Source of the DNA: Pseudomonadota bacterium
GTDB lineage: Bacteria > Verrucomicrobiota > Verrucomicrobiia > Limisphaerales > SXTU01
Assembly (NCBI GenBank): GCA_009924135.1
Contig: RFSE01000006.1
Location: 1 to 64,000 of the forward strand
Length of the DNA: 64,000 nucleotides
Direction of reading: 5' to 3'
The notes beneath the pieces are model-generated. The model was not told where the DNA came from. It searched no databases and saw nothing but the letters and a program-made list of their open reading frames with translations. A program made the translations under genes and the position numbers. The stretch's first letter is position 1. The number at the start of each line of letters is the position of its first letter. Positions 9,748 through 19,378 of this stretch are shown here, in pieces.

Positions 9748-11508
9748 TCAGTGCTCATAGTTCCGCAGGCGGCGCAGTGCGAGGCGGAGCGGCACGTAAC
9801 CGAGCGCCACGGAAAGCGCAATGAAGGTGACGAAGCAGGTGATCACCGGCGGGTCGCGCAGCTCGTTGTGCCAGCGCCAGGGTGAACCCCACGCCAGCAG
9901 CAGCACGCTGACGACGATGTAGAGGAAGCTCATCACCAGCGCGAAGGTGCCGCCAAAGCCGCTGACAATCTTGCTCGGATTTTCCTCGCGCAGGTTCGGG
10001 TAGAGCACGCCCAAGCCCAGCGCCAGGGCATTGAGCGTCAGGGTCATCACCGTGATGGCTCCGGCGAAGTAGGCAACCCGTTCGGCGGGCATTTGCAGCA
10101 TGTGACACGAGAGGGCGATCATGCCCAGCGTGATGACCAGCGAGGCGGTCGCGGTAAGGGCAAATTTGGCCCGGAGCACCTGCGGCAGCCCCAGCGGCGC
10201 ACGCCCCACGATCCAGAGGCGTTTGCCTTCGAGCGAGAACTGCGGGAATACGAACCGCGTGGTGAGCGTGGCGAGGTTGAGCGAGCAGGCGGCGAGGTTC
10301 AGGTAGGAGATGAGGTGCAGCCAGAAGGCGCTGCTGATCTGCGAGGTGAAATGCCGGAGGTTCAGGATGTAAACCCCCAGCAGGCCGAACAGCATCAACG
10401 ACTGGCCCCACTGCGAGGTGTCCCGCCAAAACATCCGCACGTCCTTGACCATCAACGCACGGACGTCAGCGGGCAGCCAGTAGAACAACCGGAAAAACCG
10501 CTCCAACGCGCCGACCGGGTAACGAAACTGCCGGCGGTGGTGCTGCCAGTTGCGAAACCATTCCCATTGGCCAAACACACTCGCCCGGCTGTGGACCGAA
10601 GAGGTGCCGTCATAAAACAGGTTGCCCATGCGGGTGAAGGCCAGCGAACCAAAGAACAGCACGTGACTCAGCAGCACGAGCAGGAAGAACCCGGCGGAAT
10701 CCCATGCTCCTTCGGCCCACTGCTGGACACTCGCGGAGAGCCAGTAGCTCGGGAGAAACGGGAACTGCGCAAAGCGGGTCTTCGCCAGCAACCGATCCAG
10801 CACGGCCAGCACGCGCGTCTCCAGGGATTCCTCGTCCACCTGTTCCGGGCGCAGATAGAATTTGATGGCAAAGAAGAGAATCGCCCCAATGACCAACGCC
10901 GCCGTCTGAAACGCGCGCCGGTCCAGAAACCGGGCCAGATTCACCGCCATCCAGGCGCCAAATACGGCGGGCAACATGATAAACAGCCCGACCAACGCCA
11001 CCGTGAGCACGTAAAAATGCCAGGGGACATTGCGCCAGAGGCCGTAGGCACCCAGCAGCGGGGCGATCAGGAAGAGGAATGCCCACGAGGCCAGCAGCGC
11101 GGACTCGACGAACTTCCACCGGAACACTGTCTGCGCCGGCACGGGCAGCGTGAGCAGAAAGGCGGTTTCGCGGTTGCGGAAGAAGTTCGAGTAGCTGATG
11201 ACCAGATTGCTGAAGAGCAGCAACATAAACAGGCAGGCGAAGAGCAGGAACAGCAATCGTTCGATCAGGAGTTCACCGATGCCGGGAAATACCCCAATGA
11301 ACTTCAGGCCCCGGTAAAACAGGCCAAACGCCACCACAATGTAGCCGCCGATGAAAAGGACGATGATGGCCGTCAGCAGGGTCGATTGCTCACGCACGGA
11401 GCAGAGCCGGCGCCACGATTGGAGGAGGTTCACCCGCAGCAGAAGCAGCAGGGGCGACACGGCGCGGTTTGAATCAGCAGGAGCCACGCACAAACAAACC
11501 GGAACCAA
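9748..11508 (-). CDS. putative ABC exporter permease-like multi-TM protein
   Basis: 586 aa, many TM segments; FFRNRETAFLLTLPVPAQTVFRWKFVESALLASW. Confidence 0.7.
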   Translation of the reverse strand: MVPVCLCVAPADSNRAVSPLLLLLRVNLLQSWRRLCSVREQSTLLTAIIVLFIGGYIVVAFGLFYRGLKFIGVFPGIGELLIERLLFLLFACLFMLLLFSNLVISYSNFFRNRETAFLLTLPVPAQTVFRWKFVESALLASWAFLFLIAPLLGAYGLWRNVPWHFYVLTVALVGLFIMLPAVFGAWMAVNLARFLDRRAFQTAALVIGAILFFAIKFYLRPEQVDEESLETRVLAVLDRLLAKTRFAQFPFLPSYWLSASVQQWAEGAWDSAGFFLLVLLSHVLFFGSLAFTRMGNLFYDGTSSVHSRASVFGQWEWFRNWQHHRRQFRYPVGALERFFRLFYWLPADVRALMVKDVRMFWRDTSQWGQSLMLFGLLGVYILNLRHFTSQISSAFWLHLISYLNLAACSLNLATLTTRFVFPQFSLEGKRLWIVGRAPLGLPQVLRAKFALTATASLVITLGMIALSCHMLQMPAERVAYFAGAITVMTLTLNALALGLGVLYPNLREENPSKIVSGFGGTFALVMSFLYIVVSVLLLAWGSPWRWHNELRDPPVITCFVTFIALSVALGYVPLRLALRRLRNYEH

Positions 11509-11532
11509 TGCCGGTCGGCATTCCCTTTAAAG

Positions 11533-11610
11533 TGGTCGGGGCGGTGAGATTTGAACTCACGACCTCTTGGACCCGAACCAAGCGCGCTAGCCAAACTACG
11601 CTACGCCCCG
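11533..11610 (-). tRNA. tRNA-Pro(CGG), CCA encoded
   Basis: acceptor CGGGGCG/CGCCCCG, anticodon arm CTTGG-TTCGGGT-CCAAG (anticodon CGG), T-arm GTGAG-TTCAAAT-CTCAC, discriminator A then CCA. Confidence 0.93.
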
Positions 11611-11656
11611 AACCAAGGGGCACGGAAACAAGACGCTCGAGCAGCGGAACTTTCCC

Positions 11657-12571
11657 GTGGGCAAGCTCACCTTGCTCGCCTCCGCGCGTTCCGTGGGCAA
11701 GAAACTCAAGTTTCGCGGCCACGACATCGCGATAACCGAGCTGACCAAGGATTCATTCAAGGGCATCGACATCGCCCTCTTCAGCGCCGGCGGCAGCATC
11801 TCCAAGGAGTTCGCCCCCATCGCCGCCAAGGCTGGCTGTGTGGTGGTGGACAACTCCAGCGCCTTCCGCATGGACCCGACCGTCCCCCTCGTCGTGCCCG
11901 AGATCAACGCCGCCGACTGCGCCAAGCACCAGGGCATAATCGCCAACCCGAACTGCACCACGGCCATCACGCTCATGGCGCTCTACCCACTGCACCAGGC
12001 CTTCGGTGTCACGCGCATCTTCGCATCGAGCTACCAGGCCGTGTCCGGCACCGGAGCCAAGGCCATTGAGGAGCTGGAACGCCAGGTGGACCAGATCGTC
12101 AAGCAGCAGCCGGTCACCAAGGAAGTGTACCCGCATCAAATCGCCTTCAACGTCCTGCCGCAGGTGGATTCGTTCCTCGACACGGGATACACCAAGGAAG
12201 AGATGAAGATGGAGAACGAAGGCCGCAAGATTATGCACCACCCGAAGTTCCGGGCGAGCGTGACCTGCGTCCGCGTGCCCGTGTATCGCGCGCACTCGGT
12301 GGCCGTCAGTGCGGAGTTCGAAAAGCCCGTGACGGTCGAGGCCGCCCGCGCTGTGCTCTTAAAGGCCCCCGGCCTGGACGTGGTGGATGACCCGGCGAAC
12401 AAGGTCTATCCCATGCCGCTCTTCACCGCCGAGAAATACAACTGCGCCGTGGGCCGTCTCCGGATGGACTGCGCGCTGGAAAACGGCCTCTGCTTCTGGG
12501 TCTCCGGCGACCAGCTCCTCAAGGGCGCGGCGTTGAACGCGGTGCAGATCGCGGAAGTGCTGGTGAAGTGA
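11657..12571 (+). CDS. asd: aspartate-semialdehyde dehydrogenase, apparently N-terminally truncated
   Basis: VGKLTLLASARSVGKKL...IIANPNCTTAITLMALYPLHQAF...ASSYQAVSGTGAKAIEEL; GxTGxVG N-terminus not found upstream. Confidence 0.9.
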   Translation: MGKLTLLASARSVGKKLKFRGHDIAITELTKDSFKGIDIALFSAGGSISKEFAPIAAKAGCVVVDNSSAFRMDPTVPLVVPEINAADCAKHQGIIANPNCTTAITLMALYPLHQAFGVTRIFASSYQAVSGTGAKAIEELERQVDQIVKQQPVTKEVYPHQIAFNVLPQVDSFLDTGYTKEEMKMENEGRKIMHHPKFRASVTCVRVPVYRAHSVAVSAEFEKPVTVEAARAVLLKAPGLDVVDDPANKVYPMPLFTAEKYNCAVGRLRMDCALENGLCFWVSGDQLLKGAALNAVQIAEVLVK

Positions 12572-12587
12572 AGCCGGGGAAAGTTTC

Positions 12588-12675
12588 CAGTAATCAGTGT
12601 TCAGTGTTCAGAACTTGCCCGTCCGGACGGGCTTTTGTTTCTGAATACTGAACACTGATTACTGAAAACTGATTT
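12588..12675. repeat. inverted repeat with heptad arms around a terminator
   Basis: cagtaatcagtgttcagtgttcag ... ctgaatactgaacactgattactg. Confidence 0.8.
12617..12640. terminator. bidirectional intrinsic terminator candidate between convergent asd and DUF374
   Basis: gcccgtccggacgggcttttgttt. Confidence 0.6.
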
Positions 12676-13369
12676 ACTCATCCCTCGTTATCGCCTTCAT
12701 CCGCGCCTCCAGCTCCCCGCGCAACCGCTCCCGTTCCTCGGCGCTCGTTTCGCTCGGAACCCGCACCGGCGGGCCGAGGTGCACTTCGCAGCGGGCGAAG
12801 GGCACGGGCACTTGGAAGCGGTCCCAGCTCTTCAACCGCCATTTCCAGCTCAGGCGAAACGAGGCGGGCACAATGGCCATGCCGGTGAGCTGGGCGAGGG
12901 ATACGATACCTTCCTGCACCACATAACACGGGCCACGCGGGCCGTCCGGGGTGATGGCCAGATCACGACCCCGCCCGCCCGCTGAAACCAGTTCGCGCAA
13001 GGCCTGCGAGCCGCGCCGGCTGGAGGACCCGCGCACCGGTTCCACATCGAACAGTTCCAGCACGCGCGCCAGCATCCCGCCATCACGGCTCGCACTGACC
13101 AACGCCGCGAGCTTGCGCTGTGGCTGTCGCGACTGCACGTAACGACGGAAGAGGATCAGCGAGAGTGCCAGCCGGTTGTGCCACAGACAGAAGATGACCG
13201 GCTCCTTGCCGCCGTTCTCGAACAGGTTCGTTTCATCGCGCCAGCTCCAGCGCAGCGTCGCGGCCACCGAGCTGGCGAGGAACCAGATGAGCCACGCGGC
13301 CAGCCGCCCATGCCACTTCGCCTGATGCGGAATGACGGGACCGGAAGTAAGAGGGCGGGGTTTGGACAT
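12674..13369 (-). CDS. lysophospholipid acyltransferase family protein (DUF374)
   Basis: VIFCLWHNRLALSLIL, ALVSASRDGGMLARVLELF, RGSSSRRGSQALREL, AITPDGPRGPCYVVQEGI. Confidence 0.85.
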   Translation of the reverse strand: MSKPRPLTSGPVIPHQAKWHGRLAAWLIWFLASSVAATLRWSWRDETNLFENGGKEPVIFCLWHNRLALSLILFRRYVQSRQPQRKLAALVSASRDGGMLARVLELFDVEPVRGSSSRRGSQALRELVSAGGRGRDLAITPDGPRGPCYVVQEGIVSLAQLTGMAIVPASFRLSWKWRLKSWDRFQVPVPFARCEVHLGPPVRVPSETSAEERERLRGELEARMKAITRDE

Positions 13370-13379
13370 CGGGGGTTAA

Positions 13380-13485
13380 AAGTCCAAAGTCCAAAGTCCA
13401 AGGTCCAAGGTCCAAGGTCCAAAAAACATTCTGCGCGCAGGCCCCGTCGATGGACGTTGAGCGTTGCGCGTTAAGCGTTGAACGG
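13380..13485. repeat. two adjacent 7-bp-period tracts (tccaaag/tccaagg and gttgagc/gttgcgc/gttaagc)
   Basis: direct reading. Confidence 0.8.
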
Positions 13486-13501
13486 TTTCCCCTTTCATCC
13501 G

Positions 13502-14104
13502 TTATCCCTTTTTCAACGAAGCCCGCACGAGTTCCTCCACCGTCGCTTTGTCTCCGAGCATCGCTTGTGCGGCGCGGACCGTTTCGTGCGCTTCGGGCTG
13601 CTTGAAGCCCAGGGCCATGAGGGCGAGCACGGCGTCGTTAACCCGTTGATCGCCGGCGGGCAAACCCCGGGCCGCGCTGCTGGCCTCCCACGCGCCGGCC
13701 GCGCCGACCTTGTCCCTGAGTTCCACCACGATTCGTTCCGCCGTCTTGCGGCCCACGCCGGAGATCGACGAAAGCGCCTTTACATCGCCGGTGGACACCG
13801 CGCCCCGGAAGGCAACGGGATTCATTCCGCTGAGGACGTTCAGCGCGGTCTTCGGACCGATGCCGCTCACGGTGTTGATCAACATCCGGAACAGCTCGCG
13901 CTCCTGCGTCGTCATGAAGCCATAGAGCACATGGGCATCCTCGCGCACGACGAGATGCGTGAGCAGCCGCACGTCGCCGCCCGGCGCGGGCAGCTTGTCA
14001 AACGACGACAGGGGAATGAGCACCTCGTAGCCGACACCATGGACGTCCACGGTGACTTGCGTGGGCAGCGCATCGACGAGTTTACCGTGCAGGAAAGCAA
14101 TCAT
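13502..14104 (-). CDS. ruvA: Holliday junction branch migration protein RuvA
   Basis: MIAFLHGKLVDALPTQVTVDVHGVGYEVLIP ... INTVSGIGPKTALNVLSGM ... SGVGRKTAERIVVELRDKV. Confidence 0.95.
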   Translation of the reverse strand: MIAFLHGKLVDALPTQVTVDVHGVGYEVLIPLSSFDKLPAPGGDVRLLTHLVVREDAHVLYGFMTTQERELFRMLINTVSGIGPKTALNVLSGMNPVAFRGAVSTGDVKALSSISGVGRKTAERIVVELRDKVGAAGAWEASSAARGLPAGDQRVNDAVLALMALGFKQPEAHETVRAAQAMLGDKATVEELVRASLKKG

Positions 14105-14166
14105 GCCGGGCCGTTGTAACGGAGAAACGCGCAGACAGGCAATGCGGAAGGCCGGAGAACGGGTGG

Positions 14167-14391
14167 TTATTCACCCTCACTGCACGAATCGGAGTCGGAA
14201 CCTGCAGCCGCGTCGTCCGAACCGCCGGAAAATATTCCCGAACGTTCTCCAGGCTCAACATCCGGCAAATCGTCTGTGTCACGGCAACGACTCCTGGTCG
14301 AATCATCATCGAACCATCCGAACAACCATGCCCAAAAGGACACGACCATGGCGATGAACAAGAGTGCAAGGAGATAGAATTTCCAATCCAT
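14167..14391 (-). CDS. small single-TM hypothetical protein
   Basis: MDWKFYLLALLFIAMVVSFWAWLFGWF then acidic Ser-rich tail. Confidence 0.5.
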   Translation of the reverse strand: MDWKFYLLALLFIAMVVSFWAWLFGWFDDDSTRSRCRDTDDLPDVEPGERSGIFSGGSDDAAAGSDSDSCSEGE

Positions 14392-14409
14392 CCGTTACGT
14401 AAATGTTTT

Positions 14410-14814
14410 CTAGCCACACCCCGAGCCATCCGAAGTCGAGCCGCAGGAAGAACTGCCCGAGTCAAACGACCCGCCCATGCTGCTCCCGCTGTCAAACGAG
14501 GACGGGCTGGGACTCGGTGAGGAATCGAACGACGGCGAGTGGCTCGTAGTCTGGTGCGCACTCGCATCGTGCGTGAACCCGCCCGGGTGATGGATGTGGT
14601 AGAGCGGATTGGCCGGGTTGGTGAGACTGTCGTCGCCAAGGACCGGCGGGACTGCCGCCCCGGTGAGGCTGCCGGCCTGGCTGTTAGGGTTGGACGAGGA
14701 TTTCGACGCCGCGCGGAAGATCACCACCAGCACCGCGATGAACACGCCCATGGTGCACAATGCAATGAAGACGATGGCGAGGAAAGCCCAGGCAGGAGGA
14801 AAGCCCGTTGTCAT
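14410..14814 (-). CDS. single-TM hypothetical with Ser/Gly/Cys-rich tail
   Basis: MTTGFPPAWAFLAIVFIALCTMGVFIAVLVVIFRA ... SFDSGSSSCGSTSDGSGCG. Confidence 0.5.
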   Translation of the reverse strand: MTTGFPPAWAFLAIVFIALCTMGVFIAVLVVIFRAASKSSSNPNSQAGSLTGAAVPPVLGDDSLTNPANPLYHIHHPGGFTHDASAHQTTSHSPSFDSSPSPSPSSFDSGSSMGGSFDSGSSSCGSTSDGSGCG

Positions 14815-14933
14815 GTCCGCACCTTGAGCACGACTGCGCGGAAAGGCAACTCTGCGGTGGCTACATTCCAAAGCGGTTTTTGCAGTTGATGGCCTGCCCG
14901 GCGTGCGGTTCACTGCGACGGAACTTCACCACC

Positions 14934-15959
14934 ATGCGCCTGCTTGATGCCATCCTGAACGCCAACTCCCGCGCCACCGACGGCAAGGCTCCTCTGGTCA
15001 CGCCGGATCAAGTTGCCGACAGCCTGCCACTCGTGGCGCTCTCGTGCATCGACGCCCGGCTCAACCGCTTCATCCCCGAGGCGCTGGGCGTGCTGGAGTC
15101 GCACTTCATCTGGCTGCGCAACGCCGGCAACATCATCACCGGGCCGATGAGCAGCACCATGCGTTCGCTCGCCCTGGCCTGCGCGGTGAAAGGCGGGAAG
15201 GAAATTCTCATCATCGGCCACACCGATTGTCTGGTGCGCAAGACCAGCACGCTGGACCTGCTGGGCAAATTCGCCGCCCTCGGGGTCGAGCGGTCCCGCA
15301 TGCCGGAGAACTTGCAGGAATATTTTGGCCTGTTCGCCAGCGAACGCCAAAACGTGCTCAAAGCCGTGGAACACGTCCGCGCCAGCCCGCTCATCGGCCC
15401 GCGTGTGCCCGTCCACGGCGTGCTGATGGACATCGAGACCGGCAAGCTCGAACTGCTCGTCAACGGCTATCAGACGCTCGAAGCCGCAACCTCCGCCGCA
15501 CCGAAAACCGCCGCCCCCGCGCAAACCATCCTGCCCTCCATCCCGCTGGCAGCGTCCAAGGACAACCAGTCCATCGGTGAAATGCAGTTCCCCCAGTTCA
15601 AGATCGGTGACGCGATGCAGCAGGTGAAGGCCATGGTAAACGAAATGTCCCCGCAGGCCACCAGTGCGACGCCCAAGCCTGCCAGCACACCCGCCAAGCC
15701 CGCCGGGCCGCCGCCGGTGCCGGCCGACGCCATCCCCAACCTCAAGCGCCTCGTGGATCTCTCGCGGCAATACCGCGTCATCGGCGGGGACGGCAAGCAA
15801 TATGGTCCCGTGCCCGCCTCGGTGCTGCTGCGGTGGATCGGCGATGGCCGCGCGGACGCCGAGACGCCCGTGCAGGTGGACGGCACCGGCACCTGGGTGA
15901 AACTCGCGCAGTTGGGTGATGCCCTCCGGCAGCACAGCCACGGTGCCCGGCGGAAGTGA
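14934..15959 (+). CDS. beta-class carbonic anhydrase with C-terminal GYF_2-like domain
   Basis: CIDAR and GHTDC zinc motifs, RNAGNIIT; C-terminal RVIGGDGKQYGPVPASVLLRWIGDGRADAETPVQVDGTGTWVKLAQL. Confidence 0.88.
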   Translation: MRLLDAILNANSRATDGKAPLVTPDQVADSLPLVALSCIDARLNRFIPEALGVLESHFIWLRNAGNIITGPMSSTMRSLALACAVKGGKEILIIGHTDCLVRKTSTLDLLGKFAALGVERSRMPENLQEYFGLFASERQNVLKAVEHVRASPLIGPRVPVHGVLMDIETGKLELLVNGYQTLEAATSAAPKTAAPAQTILPSIPLAASKDNQSIGEMQFPQFKIGDAMQQVKAMVNEMSPQATSATPKPASTPAKPAGPPPVPADAIPNLKRLVDLSRQYRVIGGDGKQYGPVPASVLLRWIGDGRADAETPVQVDGTGTWVKLAQLGDALRQHSHGARRK

Positions 15960-16029
15960 AGTGGCGGTGATCATCGGATCGTTCACTTGTTCCGGCTTGA
16001 TGATTGGATCGCGAACCTAAATTCCACCC

Positions 16030-16509
16030 ATGAGCACCTATCGGTTCAGGTCCAAGCATTCTTATACCCAGGCGGAGCTACTTGCCTTCCAGTTGGCATT
16101 CGCGGCCCAAGCATCGAAGTATCGCCACTACAAATGGCAATACGCGAAGGCCGTGGTTGCTGGACTGATTTTCGCCGGCGTCACGTTTTGCGTCGGCCGC
16201 TGGCTTCCAGAACCCTTTTATACGCCGGTATTTGCCGTGCTCCTGGTGCTGTTGGCCGGACCGCACCTTTACTACTTGATTTGCTTCCCCGTGCTACAGT
16301 GCCCCGCTTGCCTGCAAACGTTGGACTTGGACAAGGCTGAAGACTTTTGTCCGGAATGCGGTGGCAACCAAGGCTGGTCAACCCACTGGTTCAGCCAGGG
16401 CAAAAGATGCAACGCTTGCGGTACGACCTTGCAAGACGGTGAGGAGCGCAGTTGGAGCGTTCATTATTGCACACATTGCGGGGTGCATTTGGACGTCGAT
16501 GGCTTGTGA
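16030..16509 (+). CDS. hypothetical membrane protein with zinc-ribbon cysteine pairs
   Basis: two TM segments then CPAC, CPEC, CNACG, CTHC. Confidence 0.65.
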   Translation: MSTYRFRSKHSYTQAELLAFQLAFAAQASKYRHYKWQYAKAVVAGLIFAGVTFCVGRWLPEPFYTPVFAVLLVLLAGPHLYYLICFPVLQCPACLQTLDLDKAEDFCPECGGNQGWSTHWFSQGKRCNACGTTLQDGEERSWSVHYCTHCGVHLDVDGL

Positions 16510-16551
16510 ACTATCCTCCAACGTGACCGCTCTTCATGGCGATTGATCCTC

Positions 16552-17835
16552 CTAACCCTCCGCCTTCGGCTCCCGCCACAACAAGATCAACGCGGCATAG
16601 CCCACCAACGGGGCCAACCCCGCCAGCGCGATGCCTTCGTTAAACGACCCGGTCTGGTCCACCATTCGCCCGAAGAACTTTTGACACGGTGAGGACGTAG
16701 CCCACGCGACCGTGCCAAGGATGCCCGTGACCTTGCCCTGATGCTTCGTGCTGAGTTCCTGGCTGAAAGAGTAGTAGCACGGGAAAAGCCCGAGCGATCC
16801 CGCCGCCACCACCAGCAGCACGCCCAGCAGCGGCCAACCTTGTGGAAGAGCCGCCGCCAAAGCCGTCAACGAGGTCAGCAGCGCGCACACGCCAAAGACG
16901 GTCGCGCGCGAGCGATGTACCTCCCAGCCGCGCTTCACAAGCCACAGCGCCGCCGCGCCGGCTCCGAGGCAGCCGATGTCCGTGGCGATATAGTAGAGCG
17001 AATTGAACCCGAGCGCGTCGGCTTCGAGGTAGCCCTTGCCCTCGATTAGAAACTTCGGCAGCCACGCGCGCACGACCTGCCAGCAGATGTTGATCGCCGC
17101 CACCACCACCACAAGCGCCCAGAACCGGCGGTCACTGAAAATGGCGAAGAAACTTTCCTGCGGCTTGGACGCGGCCAACGCAACGGGGTCCGATTGCGAT
17201 TCTGACTTCTGACTCCCGGCTTCTGACTCCCTTCCCCCAAAGTCCCTCTCCTTCAGCATCGCAAACCACGCCACCACCCAGACCACGCCCACCGCCCCAA
17301 TCACGAGAAATGGCTCGCGCCACACGCCCGGCTCGGTCCGGCCCGCCAGCATGAACTTCATCACCAACGGGGTCATCACCGCGCCCAAGCTCGCACCACT
17401 TTGCAGCACGCTGTTGCCCAAGGTGCGTTCATCGCGGGCCAGCAGGCGCTGCGTCGTCTTGAGGGCGCACGGCCAGTGGCCGGACTCAAAGAAACCCAGC
17501 AGCGTGCGGCACACCAGCAGGCTTTCATAATCCTTCACTAGTCCCGTCAGGAAGCCCATCACCGACCAGGCGAGCACCAAAGCCGGATAGAGCCAGCGCA
17601 CGCTCCACTTGTCCGCCACACAGCCCCACAGGAACGCGCCGACGGCAAAGGCGTAGCCGAAATACATCTCCACGTCGCCGTACTGCTCCTGCCGCAGGTT
17701 AAACTCCTTCGTCACGCGCGACGCCACGTTGGGCAGCGTCTGGCGGTCCAGATAAAGCAGCACGGACGCGCACAGCAGCAGCCCGCAGACGAGCCACTTC
17801 CAGTGCGCGGAACGGGCGGTGTTCGTGGAAGTCAC
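16552..17835 (-). CDS. MFS transporter
   Basis: LLYLDRQTLPNVASRVTKEFNLRQEQYGDVEMYFGYAFAVGAFLWGCVADKWSVRWLYP; probable GTG start. Confidence 0.85.
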   Translation of the reverse strand: MTSTNTARSAHWKWLVCGLLLCASVLLYLDRQTLPNVASRVTKEFNLRQEQYGDVEMYFGYAFAVGAFLWGCVADKWSVRWLYPALVLAWSVMGFLTGLVKDYESLLVCRTLLGFFESGHWPCALKTTQRLLARDERTLGNSVLQSGASLGAVMTPLVMKFMLAGRTEPGVWREPFLVIGAVGVVWVVAWFAMLKERDFGGRESEAGSQKSESQSDPVALAASKPQESFFAIFSDRRFWALVVVVAAINICWQVVRAWLPKFLIEGKGYLEADALGFNSLYYIATDIGCLGAGAAALWLVKRGWEVHRSRATVFGVCALLTSLTALAAALPQGWPLLGVLLVVAAGSLGLFPCYYSFSQELSTKHQGKVTGILGTVAWATSSPCQKFFGRMVDQTGSFNEGIALAGLAPLVGYAALILLWREPKAEG

Positions 17836-17924
17836 GGAGAACGGACGGATGGCAGCGGCAAGTGTTCGGTAAAATGTCCGGCTCAAACGTAACTGCCCCG
17901 CGCCACCGCCGTCTCCTTGGCGTG

Positions 17925-19157
17925 ATGAACCGTGTTTTTCTCCTGCTGGTGCTGGCGGGCGGGGCTTCGTGCGCCGAGCCGACCGTCCAGCCCGGCACCC
18001 GGCCTCCCCGCGAGGTGGTGGAACGGGTGCAGCCAGCTCTCGAAGCGGGCCGGGCCGGGCTGGCCGCCAAGGATGCGGTGGCCGTCCGCGCCGCCGCAGC
18101 CCGCGCCGTCGCCGCGCTGGGACCATGGGCGGGCAACCCGGAAACCGCTACAAAGCACCATCCGCCAGCCAACCCGGCTGCACCTGACCTTGCCGGGGTG
18201 CGGAGCGGGTGGTTGAAGGAAATCGAGCGCAACCGAAAGAAGCTGCCTTGGTTCAGCAACCCCTCCGGCGATCCCAAAGTGATGACCGCCGGCCTCCGCG
18301 CCGCCGCCGTTCCCCTCAGCGCCCTGGCCCGCACCGCCGTCATTTTGCCCGACCAACGCGAAGCGCTCACCCCACTGGTCCGCACCGGAGCTGACTGGCT
18401 CGTCGCGCGCCAGCACGCCAGCGGCGTCTTTCCCTTCCCCGTCGGGCCGGGGCTGAACCCGCAGGAAAAAGTCGGACACCTCGTGGCCAAGGCGATCAAG
18501 GAACATCCCGAGATCGTCGTGGACGGCTGGATTCCCGATGACCGCACCGACGGCGGGTTGCAGTACGATCACGGCCTCTGCGGCACAGCCTTGATCGACG
18601 CGTGGGAGCTGACGCACGACGAACGTTACCTTGCCGCCGCCCGTCGCGCCGGGGACTGGGCTGCCGCGCGTCCGCTCGTGGTGAATTGGAACTACAATGC
18701 CTTCAGCGCCGGCTTCCTGGCCCGGCTGGCCCGCGCCACGGGCGATGCGAAGCATCTCACCGCCGCAGTGGAGAAGGCCGAGGTCGGCGTGTTGCCCGGC
18801 CAGCTCCCGACCGGCCGCTGGTTCGACGCGCACAACGCCTGCGCGGTCTATCACAACATCCTCCTGCGCGAGCTGTTGGAGGTGTTCGCCGCAGTGCCGG
18901 CGGAGCATCCGTTCCGCCCCACGCTCCGCGACGCCCTCGTGCGCGGTCTCGATCAGGCGGCCAACGAAACCCTCGCGCAAGGTTACACCGGCACCTGGAC
19001 CGAATGCTTCGCCCGCGCGCTGTCCGTGCTGGGCGAAACCCCGCTCTGGCGCAAGGCCCTGAACGTGAACCTCAACGCCGCCGGTCAACATGGCGCTCCC
19101 AACCTGGGCGTCGCGGTCGTGGCCGTGCTGGGACTCGGGTCTTCCACGATCAAGTAA
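17925..19157 (+). CDS. secreted protein, possible alpha/alpha-toroid fold, unknown function
   Basis: signal peptide MNRVFLLLVLAGGASCA; GADWLVARQHASGVFPFP, DHGLCGTALIDAWELTHDERYLAAARRAGDWA. Confidence 0.6.
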   Translation: MNRVFLLLVLAGGASCAEPTVQPGTRPPREVVERVQPALEAGRAGLAAKDAVAVRAAAARAVAALGPWAGNPETATKHHPPANPAAPDLAGVRSGWLKEIERNRKKLPWFSNPSGDPKVMTAGLRAAAVPLSALARTAVILPDQREALTPLVRTGADWLVARQHASGVFPFPVGPGLNPQEKVGHLVAKAIKEHPEIVVDGWIPDDRTDGGLQYDHGLCGTALIDAWELTHDERYLAAARRAGDWAAARPLVVNWNYNAFSAGFLARLARATGDAKHLTAAVEKAEVGVLPGQLPTGRWFDAHNACAVYHNILLRELLEVFAAVPAEHPFRPTLRDALVRGLDQAANETLAQGYTGTWTECFARALSVLGETPLWRKALNVNLNAAGQHGAPNLGVAVVAVLGLGSSTIK

Positions 19158-19187
19158 TGGCCCGACACGGCCTATACGGAACAGTGC

Positions 19188-19350
19188 AGTTGAGTCACGG
19201 ATGAACACGGATTAAACACGGAGCCAACCGTTCAGGGGCCGCCTCGCACCACTGCTTGGCCTGCCCCGTTTGAGGCAGACAGGCAACGTCGCCGAACCGC
19301 GCGCTCACCTCGTCCCCATCCGTGTTCCGTCCGTGTTTCATCCGTGGCTA
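19188..19350. repeat. dispersed ~165-bp repeat, copy 1 (cacggat...atccgtg arms)
   Basis: homologous to 31720-31884. Confidence 0.85.
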
Positions 19351-19378
19351 AAGAATCTTTCCGCCTCACGATTTCAGC

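Noticed and set aside
10093-11472. 459-aa plus-strand ORF
   Set aside because: Antisense to the multi-TM ABC permease-like gene; Glu/Gln/Arg-rich shadow composition.
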